Assembly: GCA_947561585.1 (NCBI GenBank)
Contig: CANNZV010001612.1
Span: 62,001-126,000, forward strand
Direction of reading: 5' to 3'
Length of the DNA: 64,000 nt
Origin: Caprella mutica
Lineage: Eukaryota; Arthropoda; Malacostraca; Amphipoda; Caprellidae
In this document: positions 21,983 to 33,035 of the stretch, piece by piece
Numbering within the stretch: the first letter of the stretch is position 1
Layout of the letters: every line of letters starts with the position of its first letter
Translations under genes and position numbers: made by a program
Notes under the pieces: generated by a model
Told to the model about the DNA's origin: nothing
Seen by the model: the letters and a program-made list of their open reading frames with translations, nothing else
The model's database searches: none

Positions 21983-23609
21983 TTTTCTTGTGTTTCTTTT
22001 TATTCTTTTTTTTGGGTGGATTTACAAGCTGAGGGGACTTAGAGGTATTTTCTTTGTCACTCTCACTATTTTTCCTTTTTTTCTCAGATGTCTTTATGTT
22101 CCCATTCTGGTCTTTTCTCTGACACACCATATTCTGCTCAACATCAGAAGACAGTACTCCAGCCTCTTCATCTGTGATTGAAGCAAGGGACCTCCTTCTA
22201 TGTTGCAGAGAAAAACTGAATGGGTCTATTTCATGAGACTTGGAGGTGCCTGCTCTATTAATGTATCTGTGATTTGCTTTTTCAATCAACTGTTCACATG
22301 CCGAATCTACATTTCTGCCTTCATTGATTTCTCTAATGACAGATTTGAACAGCTCTTTGATGTTAGCAAGAAAATCACTTATGTACTCTTGTACCATTGT
22401 TTTACACTCTTTGAGAATGGTTTCCCGAAATAGTTTTGTTTCCTGGGCTGTTCCGTCTGTTTTGGAAAGATTATTAGAGTTAGAAGCCACACTGCTGTAA
22501 GAAGGTCTGGCATCCATTGGAATTCGAGCTACATGATTTTCAGAAGGTTGTGTATTTTCCCTTCTTATTCTTTGAGGGTTTTTATTACCTTCAACTAGCT
22601 TTAAATCCACTTCTCTTTTTGCTTCTTGAAATGAGTGCCCTTGCCTTGTCAACTTGGAGATCATGCTGGATTTTTTGTTCATCAAGCAATCCCTCGAGCT
22701 AGCAATGTGGTCTTTCCCACAGTTGGCACATCTAGGAGAATTTGCTCTGTTACAAGAATCTTTTTGGTGTTCACCACCACATACCAGACATCTGGTCTTA
22801 CCGGTACAACCACCTGCAAGGTGGCCTAACCTTTGACATTTGAAACATCTGAGAGGTGGAGGGTTATATTCTCTAACATTGTAGGATATGTACCCAATCT
22901 TAACTTTTGGAGGTATTTGATCTCCAGCAAATTCTATCTTAACTGCCATTGATTGTGACTTTGTCCCATCTCTGAACTTAGATAGGCGTGTCACATTCAA
23001 AATTTGAGCAGAAGCACTTAGGAGTTCCTTAAGCTCATTAATGTCAACATCCAGATCAACAGGCCCTATTACACCAATGGTATGTTTGCCAAACTTCCCC
23101 TCAGCCGGTCTATATCCATGAACTACAAAATCTCCTATTTGTTTGACATCCAGGAGAGTTTGGATGTGACGAGTTGAGGAGGCTTCTAACTCGACAGCAA
23201 CTACATTACGGCGCCTATTAATTCTAACATCTTTAATGGCCTTATCAGGGAGAACATCAGAGAAAAATTTAGCTAGCACAATAGAGTTCATTGTTAGAAT
23301 TTTGTTATGATTTGGATCACTATCATTTGTCTGTCTGAAAATGACAACATTATTGTCATTAAGACTATTCATAGTTGAATTAGATGGGAAAGAATTCTGT
23401 TTGTAGTTGGTACTAAAATTGTCATTACCACTGAAAGATGACTCTGGTAGAGGAAAAGTTTCAGGGATTTGAGTCTGAATTAGAGTATTGGTTTCAAGAG
23501 ACTGGGTTATTGGCAAGGGGAAAGTTTCTGGAATTACTCTTTCTGGGTAATCCATACTTTCTACAAAGTTAAACAAGGATAACTCACTGTTGCTATGAGA
23601 TGATTCCAT
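21966..23609 (-). CDS. E1 ORF1: gag-like zinc-knuckle protein
   Basis: ATG at 23607-23609; 547 residues, uninterrupted. An N-terminal low-complexity region rich in PETFPLP motifs (residues 1-70) is followed by a region resembling the paired RRM-like folds of insect LINE gag proteins. Three CCHC zinc knuckles lie in series at about residues 255-310 (CFKCQRLGHLAGGC, CLVCGGEHQKDSC, CANCGKDHIASSRDC). The tail is basic and ends in a lysine-rich stretch. The likely role is binding element RNA to form the particle delivered to the nucleus. The stop overlaps ORF2's ATG by 17 nt, matching the arrangement in E2. Confidence 0.85.
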   Translation of the reverse strand: MESSHSNSELSLFNFVESMDYPERVIPETFPLPITQSLETNTLIQTQIPETFPLPESSFSGNDNFSTNYKQNSFPSNSTMNSLNDNNVVIFRQTNDSDPNHNKILTMNSIVLAKFFSDVLPDKAIKDVRINRRRNVVAVELEASSTRHIQTLLDVKQIGDFVVHGYRPAEGKFGKHTIGVIGPVDLDVDINELKELLSASAQILNVTRLSKFRDGTKSQSMAVKIEFAGDQIPPKVKIGYISYNVREYNPPPLRCFKCQRLGHLAGGCTGKTRCLVCGGEHQKDSCNRANSPRCANCGKDHIASSRDCLMNKKSSMISKLTRQGHSFQEAKREVDLKLVEGNKNPQRIRRENTQPSENHVARIPMDARPSYSSVASNSNNLSKTDGTAQETKLFRETILKECKTMVQEYISDFLANIKELFKSVIREINEGRNVDSACEQLIEKANHRYINRAGTSKSHEIDPFSFSLQHRRRSLASITDEEAGVLSSDVEQNMVCQRKDQNGNIKTSEKKRKNSESDKENTSKSPQLVNPPKKKNKKKHKKNGFNK

Positions 23610-24080
23610 TATTTAAATAGAATTTAATATCAATGTTAAGATTAGGAAAATATACTACCTAAAATGGGTAAATAAAACCACCTAGTACCAACTCTGTCTA
23701 TTCTAGGTGACTAGACAGATTTCAATGGTAAGCCAGGTGGCCTTAGAGAACTATAATAATATACAGAGACCAATATAGGTAGGCTGTTTATACCTAACCT
23801 ATATGGTACAAAAAAGTAGAGTACCCAAGTTACAGTCAGAAACAAAGCTGGTTCTGAATCAGCGTCAGCCTTCAACAAATGAGTGCAGCTTAGGTACCTG
23901 AGAAATTATTAAAGTTAGTATTGTCCGGAGTTAAGGAGGAAGAAATAGTTAAATAAACCAAAAACTTTCTCCAGAACTCTAGAAACATTCCAGTTATATC
24001 GTTACCAGCAAGTCTCGAAAGACACGTCCAAACGCCACCGTAGCTGCGAAAAGAATGGAAACTCCAGTCCAGTAATCGAA

Positions 24081-24105
24081 TTTTTTTTTTTTTTTTTTTT
24101 TTTTT
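24081..24105. repeat. T25 tract at the 5' edge of E1
   Basis: An uninterrupted run of 25 T (A on the element's strand) sits just upstream of the presumed E1 5' end. This is where a poly(A) tail of an earlier insertion would lie, or a poly(A) target that E1 entered. Confidence 0.7.
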
Positions 24106-26095
24106 CATGTTTTAGAGCACCGGTTCGTACCATACAGCTCCAAATCTTAATATATTTTGATATTTTAATCTGTAACAAAAGAATTAGTCTATTTTGTTTA
24201 TTTCTGCTCATAATTTCTGTAAAGGAGTAAATTAATATTTCAGTTAAATGATAATTAGTTTGTTAAATAAATTGGATATTAGGTTCATAGGAAAACATAC
24301 TAGCTATTATCTTAGTATATCTTAATATTTTGATCTGATATAGAAGAATTGGTTAGTTAATGCCATTTTCTGTAAAGGAATAGATATATATTTTAATTAA
24401 ATTCAATATTATGATGCATTATTTTTGTAAATATATTATTATTATTGTAATTACATTATTCTAATTAGCTATGATTAATAAAAATGTTCAATGTTGTAAA
24501 ATTTCTCCTCCAAAAAATATAGAATTTGTAATTCATATTGCCATTTGCTATTTTTGATTATCCATAAAGGTGAAAAAAGTTTAAAAGGTGATTTCTTATG
24601 AAAAGAAAATTAATCATATGAATATATTCAATGACTGGACTAGTGTGAATCCTCTTGACTAATTCAAATTTATGTTTGTAGTTAAGGCAAAAAATTTATG
24701 AAAGAATTATGAGAAATTGAATATAAATTAAATGGCTTATTTGACTTTTGTTATAACTTTTTTTTTTTTTAACTGAGTTCTCTTTATAAAACACGTTATT
24801 AAACAAGTCCTCTTTCCTATGTGGTTTTTCAGTTTACTTTAATAGAGTAATTTTGCTTCTAACAGGTCGTTACCCTATCTTCTCCATAATTATTATATTT
24901 CTAAGTTAAACATTCCATTGATTTTGGATCTTCACAATTTGCCAAGACAACCAAAATAAATGAAAGCTCACTGAGTAGAGTATCTAATCTTCTTTACTAA
25001 TGTAGCTACCATTTCAATTGTGTAGCTACATGTCCTAATCTTTTAGATGCTTTGAGCATCGAGGAGATGGCATTTGTCCATCTTTTCCCTGACACCTAGT
25101 TAGGAAAAAGTAGGTAATAAAAAATAGTTCGGTCGTCAGGAGAGTATACACTCATTAGGAGCTATACTTCTTTATATGGATATGCTCTTGATTTATGGGG
25201 ACTTCCTTAGAGTGCATCAGGTTTTCCTTCTTTTTCCCCTAATAGATTCACTCATATTTTACAAGAGACTTGGTGAATCATTTACATAGGGGAGGCCTAG
25301 GCTATGTATCTCTGTATCATATTGATCAGGATGCCTCAAAAGCTCGAATATCATACATGTTAAACTACCAGTAACATAGTATGATGAGGAAAATTACATG
25401 TATTCTTTTGTGTAACAGATCCTGTATTCTTTTTAGCACTCTAAGGTAGCATCTTCCTCATTTAACCTATAGGTAGCTAAAAAAAAAGTAATAAAAAGAA
25501 TTTATAATCAGAAGGGTTAATTAGAATACTTCTGTAAGACAATCACTTACAGTAATATTGTCCTGGTTCAGAGTATTTTTAGATTTCAAAATTATGGAAT
25601 GTAATTTGGTTATTAATCGAGGAAAGGGAGAGATGTGGTAATTGTCCTAAAGATTTGCAAATTGAATTTTTGGATTTAAATTTGTTGAGACAGTATTTTA
25701 TAAAGAGTTCTGCACTATGATTTTCATTTAGTTAGCTATCTAATTGAACATTTCTGATATAACAAAATTTGCTATTGAAAAATAACTTGGTACATGAGTT
25801 TTCTATTTATTTTAGCAAATGCAAATAATTTATTTTACATATTTTATTCTCTTTTAATAAATTGAATGGTATAAAGTAGCAAGATACATAAGAGGAATAT
25901 AGTAGTCACAATTCTGACATAAGTTCATTGAAAATAAAAGAGGGTGATTATAGTTGGTTTAGATTACAGAAGTCCACTCTATGAACTTTACCAACTGAAT
26001 AAGTATCCTTGTGATTCATTTTGATTTACTTTGAGTTTCAGAATAATCAATATTTGAGGGAGGAGAAATCTAAATATTCATGAGCTATAACAATA
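24106..26095. other. AT-rich spacer between E1 and E2, no gene seen
   Basis: No coding exon recognised. A diverged duplication of about 110 bp (words ATCTTAATAT, TTTTGAT, TTTCTGTAAAGGA) occurs at about 24145-24260 and 24310-24420. The remainder to about 26.1 kb is ordinary AT-rich sequence. Confidence 0.5.
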
Positions 26096-26398
26096 TTTTG
26101 TATAGATAGTTTCTCACTGCACCTGACCTAGACATAATGATAATCATGACTACCTTTAAAAGTAGATCACAGCAAACAGTCTTCTCATCACCAAGACCAT
26201 CCATCAGATAAGAGATGCCACTGAAATTGTAGTTCCTCCAGCACCAGTCCCTTCCTCAGACCAAGAGAAGGGCAGGAACCACTAGAAAATAATCTTGTGC
26301 ATATCAGGCATGGAGGTCACTCTGTCAAAAACGTCACTTTTAGAAAGCATAATTAATGATTTATGAAACTCATTTACAAAATGAGGTTTGGGAGTCCC

Positions 26399-26419
26399 TG
26401 ACCCACTCCCAATGGATCA
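26399..26419 (-). promoter_or_regulatory. 3'UTR stem-loop site of E2
   Basis: TGACCCA (26399-26405) and TGGATCA (26413-26419) can pair at six of seven positions. The flanking words GGATCAAGCTGC and AGTCAAGG match the corresponding part of E1's 3'UTR (17946-17990). Confidence 0.5.
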
Positions 26420-26714
26420 AGCTGCACAACCGAAGTCAAGGCCCATTTTAGTATTAAAATAATGGTAATTCAGCTTGATCCAATAGAATCCTACTAACTT
26501 CCTTCAAAATTGAACAGGAACATAGGAAAGAGATCAATGAATTTCTGCATCACCTATAAATGATCACATAAATAGTGTGATCACTGATGCACAGATACAT
26601 ACATTGACATATGTAAAACTATTTACACTTTAATCTTGTTACAATTACATATACATGATTATGTATTATTAATATTCACATGAATTACCTTTACATATTC
26701 TACTAGTTTTCATC

Positions 26715-29700
26715 TTATAATATATACATTTTTCTGGTTTCTTCAATGAATACTGACACAAGCCTTGCAATTTCCATTTGTTTGTTAATTCTTTGATTTG
26801 ATCCTCCCAAGAGAAGCTTAAGGGAAAGTGGATCATTAATATTTTCATTTACAAGGTTTGTTTTAAGGTTGTTTCTCTGTATAGCTTGGGCAGGGCAGTG
26901 CAGCATATAGTGACTAACAGTTTCTAGCTCACCACATGCACATAGAGGACTTAGGGCCTTCTGGAATCTAAACAGATGTTGTGCTACACCTGCATGTCCT
27001 GTTCTTAACCTAGCAATGGCTGTCTCGGCAGCTCTCTTTGGGAAATGACTCCAAGGCCAAGGTTCTGCTACTTCTTTTATATTGAATAGAAACAGTCCCT
27101 TTTGCTTATCTCTAACTTCTTTTGCATAGTCTTCATTCCATTTTGTTAATTTATTCACTTCTATTAGTTTGTAGAAATCTTCTTTGGGAATTTTATTGTA
27201 GGATTCTGCTTCAATGTCTGGGACTGCTTTTGCCAAAGCATCTGCCCTCTCATTTCCAAGTATTCCTTTGTGGCTTGGAACCCACTGCAATTTTATTCTA
27301 TCTTGCATTTTCTGAATTAATTCCAATACACCATATGTTAGTGATTTATAGTTTTTGATATTGCAGTTTGAGATCAACTCAAGTGAGGACATAGAATCTG
27401 TGAAAATTGTATAGTTTTTTCTTTCAGAGGAACAATATTGCAAAGCTTTAAAAATGGCTAATAGCTCTGAAGTGAGCACTGAAGCTGCTTTGTTTAGATT
27501 AACTTGGTATTCTATGTCTAATTCTGGAATGCAGAAGGATGCTGTTACTTTATTCAGAGATTTTGATCCATCTGTGTATATGGCAATAGAATTTGCATAG
27601 GTCACATCAACCATTTTGCTAAAGATACTCTGGATGTGTCTAGAGTTTACATCTTTGGTATTACCTGGAAAATCTAAGTTAATTACATGGCTGATATCAA
27701 TCCAGGGAGGTATAGGACTGTAGGGTAGGCAAGGTGTTCTTGATGGAGTGGGGAGTTTATATTTGATCAGAATTTCCCTACTCTGACAGAGGAAACTTTT
27801 ATGGTGTGACATTTGTTGCCTATTGAACAGCAGTTTCTTCACAGTAGGTGTTGGTTCATCTTGTTCCATAACTCTGCAATAATACTTGATTGCCAACTCA
27901 TCTCTTCTAAACTGAAGAGGTGGTGTGTGAGTTTCAATCTGCAGGGATATGTTTGGAGTAGTTGGTCGGCATCCAGAGATGATCCTGAGGCATTGGTTTT
28001 GCAGGGGCTCAAGTTCTTTAGTTAAGCTCTCAATGGCATTTCCATAGAAAGGGCTGCCGTAGTCTAGTTTGCTTCTTACAAGGGATGTGTACATCATCAT
28101 TAGAGTCTTCCTATCTCCTCCCCAATGATTATGTGAGACAGATTTCAGTAGGGATATTCTCTTTTGACATGAAGATTTCAAGAGGTTTATGTGGTATTTC
28201 CAAGTGAGTTTAGGGGCATCAAAGATTAAACCAAGAAATCTATGTGATGTTTCATATTGTAATGGTGCATTATCAAGTTTCAACAGAGGCATTTCTGGTA
28301 TGTCTGCACCAAAGACAAGAGCTTTTGTTTTGTTGGGATTGAAAGTTTGACCCCACTGCTTTCCCCATTCTTGCAGTGCATCAAGCTCCATTTGAATTTT
28401 GTTAATTAAATTTTCCTCATCAGCTCCAATTACATGTATTGCAATGTCATCTGCAAAGACTGATATCTTTACTCCCTCAATTTGGGGAATATCACTAAGT
28501 AGCACATTGAATAATAGGGGGCTCAATATTCCTCCCTGAGGAACTCCACACAAAATTTTCCTAGATGACGATTTTTCTCCTCTAAATAAGACTTTAAAAG
28601 TTCTATTTGTGAGATATGATCTCAGCCATCCAATCATTCGTCCACTCAACCCGAGTTTTGTCATTTTGAAGAGAACAGCAGTGTGGTTTACAGCGTCAAA
28701 TGCTCCTGCCATGTCAAGGAATACAGCCACACACAAGTGATTCTCTTTAATAGCCTTTTTTACACTGTCTTCCAAGAGAGAAATCTGATCATATGTTGAT
28801 CTTTGTTTTCTAAATCCTGCCTGTTCTGCCATAAGTAACTTGTTGTGTTCCAAGTACCAATCCAGTCTGTTGTTTACTAGTCTTTCCATAAGTTTTCCAA
28901 CACAAGATAACATAGAAATTGGACGGTATGAGTTGGGCAGCATAGAGTCTTTACCTGGTTTGGGAATAGGGCAGAGAAGAGCACCTTTCCATTCTGATGG
29001 GACATCTTCATTCACCCAACTCTGATTTATTAGCTTCAGAAGATATTCTAGGTAATTTAAAGGCAAGTTTTTTAGAAAAGAATTCTCCACATCATCTTCA
29101 CCAGGGCTAGTATTTCTCAACTTTTTAAGAGAGTACATCAGTTCTGCCATTGTAAATAAGGAGTTATATGGTTTAACAGTTTCATCAATTATTGTAGCTT
29201 GAACTGAGAAGAACATATTATTTGAGTTTGGTATACTTCTAACATTACCAAAAGTACTCTCATATGTATCTGCAAATATTTCACTTACTACAGAGGGGAC
29301 TGTATAAACATTGTCATTCTTTACAATAGTGGAGTTTATAGGAGAGAATTTGTTTCTTAGTACTTTAATTTGATTCCAGATGGTTGAAACTGGTGTATCT
29401 GAAGTGAGTTTTGATGCATATTCTTGCCAGGACTTCTTTTTTTGTTCATTTATGTAATGTTTAGCAAGGTTTTCAGCTATTCTCATTTTTCTGAAGTTGT
29501 CATTGGTTTGATTTTTGCAGAAGCATTTTTTTGCTTTTCTCCTTTCTGCAACCAGTCTAGCACATTCAGTGTTCCACCATGTTTTGTTGAATCTTGGATT
29601 ATAGGTACCTGATGTTTGTTGTATTGTATATTTGGAGGATTTAACTGCAATAGTAAATTCTTTGTTTGATTCTTCAAGAAGTAAATCTGGTTTCCATTCC

Positions 29701-30464
29701 AGTGCTGGCAAATTATTTGCCCAGTCCTCCCACTTCACATTATCAGTCTTGAATCTTTTCCTGCACTTTACAGGATAGCACTCAGGGGTCATTTCCAAGA
29801 CTACAACAATGGGAAAATGATCACTTCCCATACAGGGTCCAAGAGTGACTGATATATCAGAAGAGATATCAGGAGAAGCAAAGCACAAATCTAGCACTGA
29901 CATCCTTCCTGTAGAGCTATGGATATATGTTGGTAAACCTGGCGGGGAATTTAGACACACATTGTCATAGTTTTGTAGGATTTGTGCAAGTGCATTACCA
30001 GATACATTATTGATAGACTCTTTATTAGACCAAAGTTGATGATGTGCATTAAAATCTCCTACAAGGACAAAAGTTTTGGAGAGTTTGCTAACATATTTAT
30101 TGAAAATTTGGTAAGGGGTGGAACCATTTGGATTATACATGTTAATTATTTGCAAGGTTGAATTTTTCATTTGTATGGTTTTTTCTTGAACTTCCAGTAT
30201 ATCATTATCTATTTGAAAGTCAGAGGGGATAACTGATATGTCTGACCTAATTAGGATTCCTAAACCTCCACCCTGTCTGTCATTTCTAGGCTTCCAGTAT
30301 GCTCTATAGTCAATGAAGTTGGGTGTGGTAGTGGTTGAACTCATCCATGTTTCTGTGAAGCACACAACATGTGGTTTATTTGTGTAGATGAGTATTTTCA
30401 ATTCACTTAATTTGTTGAAGATACTTCTACAGTTGAATGATATTATCTCAAATTTATTGTCCAT
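26715..30464 (-). CDS. E2 ORF2: intact endonuclease-RT-RNase H polyprotein
   Basis: ATG at 30462-30464; 1249 residues with no interruption. APE endonuclease (about residues 1-225): SFNCRSI, FTETW, NMYNP, VGDFNAH, LDLCF and GSDHFPIV near residue 214. RT (about 480-740): QAGFRKQRST, LDMAGAFDAV, VPQGGILSPLLFN, and catalytic FADD at about residue 671. RNase H (about 955-1075): YTDGSKS, SELLAIF, TDSMSS and GNERADALAKA. A C-terminal knuckle CACGELETVSHYMLHC lies near residue 1175. The enzyme would nick target DNA and prime reverse transcription of the element RNA there. All catalytic positions checked are present, so this ORF could be active. It overlaps ORF1's stop by 11 nt, which suggests coupled termination and re-initiation. 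Confidence 0.95.
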   Translation of the reverse strand: MDNKFEIISFNCRSIFNKLSELKILIYTNKPHVVCFTETWMSSTTTTPNFIDYRAYWKPRNDRQGGGLGILIRSDISVIPSDFQIDNDILEVQEKTIQMKNSTLQIINMYNPNGSTPYQIFNKYVSKLSKTFVLVGDFNAHHQLWSNKESINNVSGNALAQILQNYDNVCLNSPPGLPTYIHSSTGRMSVLDLCFASPDISSDISVTLGPCMGSDHFPIVVVLEMTPECYPVKCRKRFKTDNVKWEDWANNLPALEWKPDLLLEESNKEFTIAVKSSKYTIQQTSGTYNPRFNKTWWNTECARLVAERRKAKKCFCKNQTNDNFRKMRIAENLAKHYINEQKKKSWQEYASKLTSDTPVSTIWNQIKVLRNKFSPINSTIVKNDNVYTVPSVVSEIFADTYESTFGNVRSIPNSNNMFFSVQATIIDETVKPYNSLFTMAELMYSLKKLRNTSPGEDDVENSFLKNLPLNYLEYLLKLINQSWVNEDVPSEWKGALLCPIPKPGKDSMLPNSYRPISMLSCVGKLMERLVNNRLDWYLEHNKLLMAEQAGFRKQRSTYDQISLLEDSVKKAIKENHLCVAVFLDMAGAFDAVNHTAVLFKMTKLGLSGRMIGWLRSYLTNRTFKVLFRGEKSSSRKILCGVPQGGILSPLLFNVLLSDIPQIEGVKISVFADDIAIHVIGADEENLINKIQMELDALQEWGKQWGQTFNPNKTKALVFGADIPEMPLLKLDNAPLQYETSHRFLGLIFDAPKLTWKYHINLLKSSCQKRISLLKSVSHNHWGGDRKTLMMMYTSLVRSKLDYGSPFYGNAIESLTKELEPLQNQCLRIISGCRPTTPNISLQIETHTPPLQFRRDELAIKYYCRVMEQDEPTPTVKKLLFNRQQMSHHKSFLCQSREILIKYKLPTPSRTPCLPYSPIPPWIDISHVINLDFPGNTKDVNSRHIQSIFSKMVDVTYANSIAIYTDGSKSLNKVTASFCIPELDIEYQVNLNKAASVLTSELLAIFKALQYCSSERKNYTIFTDSMSSLELISNCNIKNYKSLTYGVLELIQKMQDRIKLQWVPSHKGILGNERADALAKAVPDIEAESYNKIPKEDFYKLIEVNKLTKWNEDYAKEVRDKQKGLFLFNIKEVAEPWPWSHFPKRAAETAIARLRTGHAGVAQHLFRFQKALSPLCACGELETVSHYMLHCPAQAIQRNNLKTNLVNENINDPLSLKLLLGGSNQRINKQMEIARLVSVFIEETRKMYIL

Positions 30465-32453
30465 TTTTGCGATGATTTGTCTTTGATAGGATCACAGGGC
30501 TCTGTGTAGGTAGTCTGTATTGCGTTCCCCTGAATGAAGTCATCAGATCTTCCTTTGATACAGTGACATTTAGATGTTCAGAGAATGCCTTACTGATGAT
30601 TGCACATTTTCTAGCTGTAGAGTCTGCTTTGAGCATTGACATGAATAAATCTAACAGACAAAATGCTAGTTTCTCATTAGATGCAGTATTCTGGTTTGAG
30701 GCATTAATTTTGTTTGTTGTGCTGTTTTGATTTGTAGCATTATTTTGGTTTTCTGGATTATTTTGATTTGTTGTGCAATTTTCTTCAGAACTGTTACTTT
30801 TTTGTAAATTTGTTTGGGTTGACATTTCTTTCATAGTTTTATTTTTGTTATCAGAATTTCTTTTAATCATCATGTTGTTTTGTTGTCCATTTCTCTCGGC
30901 AATGCTATTTTGACCATCTTTTTTTACTCTCATTGCCGCATCTCTATATGAAAGGTTTTGGAACGCACGAACATGTTGTATTTTCCTTTCATGCAATATT
31001 CTAGTGCACCCACCATAGCTTGCAGTGTGGTTTTCTCCACAGTTAGCACATTTTTTAGCATTTCCCTCTCTGAAGTTGCAGTCTTTTACATTGTGTGGGC
31101 CAGCACATACAACGCATCTGTCTCCATTTGAGCAGTTCTTGGCAGAATGTCCAAAACTTTGGCATTTGTAACATTGCCAAGGTTTCTCAATGAATGGGGT
31201 AATGGGGAATCTACGATATAGGAGGCATATATTTTCAGGGAGGCTGTTTACATTTAGCCATATCTTCATAGTTTTTGTTATGCGTGCAGAATCCCCTCTT
31301 CCTATAACGAATCTCTCTGCCTTTGGATTTTGATAGCCCATTTCAGTTAGCAGCTCAACTATCTCTACTTCTGTTATGTCCATTTCAATTGGTCCTATCA
31401 GACCTACTTTGTACACTTGTGGTGATGGTTGATAGCACCTTACTTCAAATCCCCCAAGATTTGTTATTTGCAGAAGTTCTGTCATTTTGGATTTGTCTTC
31501 TATTGATATTATTTGTATTCCTTTGTTTATATTGGATCTGGATTGGGTAATATTGGCACTTTGAAAGGGAGAGTTTTGAAGTATTCTGAATAGCTTTACA
31601 CTGCTACTGAAGAATTGGGCACGGCTAGTTTCTTTTGGTTCAATAATTATGGTAGTGTCTGTATTATTGCTTCTACTGTCTGCAGCTCTTGGTTGCTTGT
31701 TTCCTCTGCCACTTGTGGGATTGTTATTTTGGTCTCTATTATTGCCATTTATCTGAGTTTGGGTTTTGTTGGTTTCTGCAAAATTTGTTGAGCTTTGTCC
31801 AGCTCCAGATGAAGAGAGTTGGAGATGGATGGAGGATAGGCTATGCTATCATCGAGATATTGATCTTTCTCGATAGCACCAATTCTATTTCTCTTTATCC
31901 TTTGGAATCCAACAAAGCTCACCTCATCTGAATCACTTCCAGCAAATATTGAGGTTGAACTACCTGCTTTAGGATTTCTCTTTCTTTTCTCACCTTCATG
32001 ATTTTCAGACATTCTGTCCTGTTCCATGAATTCATCATTTGTGCCTGAATAGAGAGTTGATGGAGGGGTTTGATTAAGAGGACTTGGAGTTGGGAGCTCA
32101 GGGAAATCATAATTATAGCTGGTTACATTCATGTCCTCACAATCACTAGCTGCTTCAGGTTCTACTGAATGGAGAGTAGGTAAAGAACCTGAAGAGACAT
32201 TTCCAGATTCCCTTATGTCACTAATTATTTCATTTCCGGAAGATTCTATTACTTTTTCGTTACTAATTTGGGAGTAAGGAGTTTCAGGAATAATTTCCAT
32301 AGAAGAAACATCGGACTCATTTTCTGTGTTTGATGATGCTTCAGAATTTTCAATTTCTTCATCATTTGATTTTTGCTTTTGGGTAAGAGCAAGACTAAGA
32401 GCTTTACCGGCTTTACGCTTAGCAGCCTTTTTTTTGTTACTAGTTTTACCCAT
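30454..32453 (-). pseudogene. E2 ORF1: gag-like protein with one frameshift
   Basis: The first part starts at ATG 32453 and is acidic, serine-rich and low in complexity after a lysine-rich start (KKKAAKRKAGK); its frame ends at 31749. The second part is in another frame, open from about 31846 to the stop at 30454, and holds the RRM-like region and three zinc knuckles (CYKCQSFGHSAKNC, CVVCAGPHNVKDC, CANCGENHTASYGGC). Its tail is asparagine/threonine-rich. The frames overlap between about 31749 and 31846, so a single indel there, near TCCATCCATC, is the simplest explanation. Programmed frameshifting is less likely, since E1's ORF1 is one frame. The total would be about 665 residues. Confidence 0.82.
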
Positions 32454-32900
32454 TATAGCCTGTATGGGATCTATGTTTACAGATAATGAATTAATGATGG
32501 AGTTAATAATAGGAATACCTACTATTTTATAAAGAGCAAATAACCTACCAATTTAATATAAACCACTATGAAACCTACTATTGTCTAAACTACCTAGTTA
32601 ACTTATAACTTGGGCTTGCCTAAATGGTTTTGGTCTAGCCTAAGTTTAACCGGTCTATTTCAACTTGGATCCTATTCCTACCTACACTCCTACTGGACCC
32701 GACCTACTATACCTAATTGATAATTCTATTACCCACTGTCCTACTTAAATGATTATTATTTACTTCTTACCTTCTATTTATGTTTATTCAATGATCTCAC
32801 CCACTTTTTCACCAGAAAACTCGATTTGATGTCAGTTTGTTTCAGCAGAGCTGCACATATCCGATCACCGCAATTTTTTCCAGTCCTCCTTCTCTTCGAG

Positions 32901-33031
32901 CTTCAAAAACATGGCAATTTTAAAATTGGTGTGGCCTTACTTTTATCTATTTCACGGATTTTGAGGTAAATTTGTATATATTTATAAAAGCCTAAGATAT
33001 AAGTAGGTTTATTGATGATAATCGAGAGTGG
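32901..33031. other. Spacer between E2 and TTAA MITE copy 1
   Basis: Short AT-rich interval with no feature seen; the true 5' end of E2 lies in or just before it. Confidence 0.4.
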
Positions 33032-33035
33032 TTAA

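Larger units (their letters stand above)
17508..24080 (-). mobile_element. Non-LTR retrotransposon E1 (I/Jockey-type with RNase H)
   Basis: On the minus strand, in order: 5'UTR (24080-23610), gag-like ORF1, 17-nt overlap, ORF2 with APE endonuclease, reverse transcriptase, RNase H and a zinc knuckle, then the 3'UTR repeats and stem-loop. The architecture fits the I/R1/LOA/Jockey superclade. The 5' edge is placed next to a 25-nt T tract; the 3' edge is not sharply defined. ORF1 is intact while ORF2 carries two stops and one homopolymer frameshift, so this copy is recently dead. Confidence 0.88.
26100..32900 (-). mobile_element. Non-LTR retrotransposon E2, near-complete, related to E1
   Basis: Minus-strand order: 5'UTR (about 32900-32454), ORF1, 11-nt overlap, ORF2, then a 3'UTR of about 600 bp with the conserved stem-loop site. 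It has the same architecture as E1 but a clearly different sequence, so E1 and E2 are separate families or old subfamilies. ORF2 is fully open with every catalytic motif present, and ORF1 has one apparent indel, which makes this the youngest-looking retroelement in the window. Exact ends and a target duplication were not resolved. Confidence 0.88.

Noticed and set aside
19185..23000. Plus-strand frames across E1
   Set aside because: Antisense to the E1 ORFs, whose domains are unmistakable on the minus strand.
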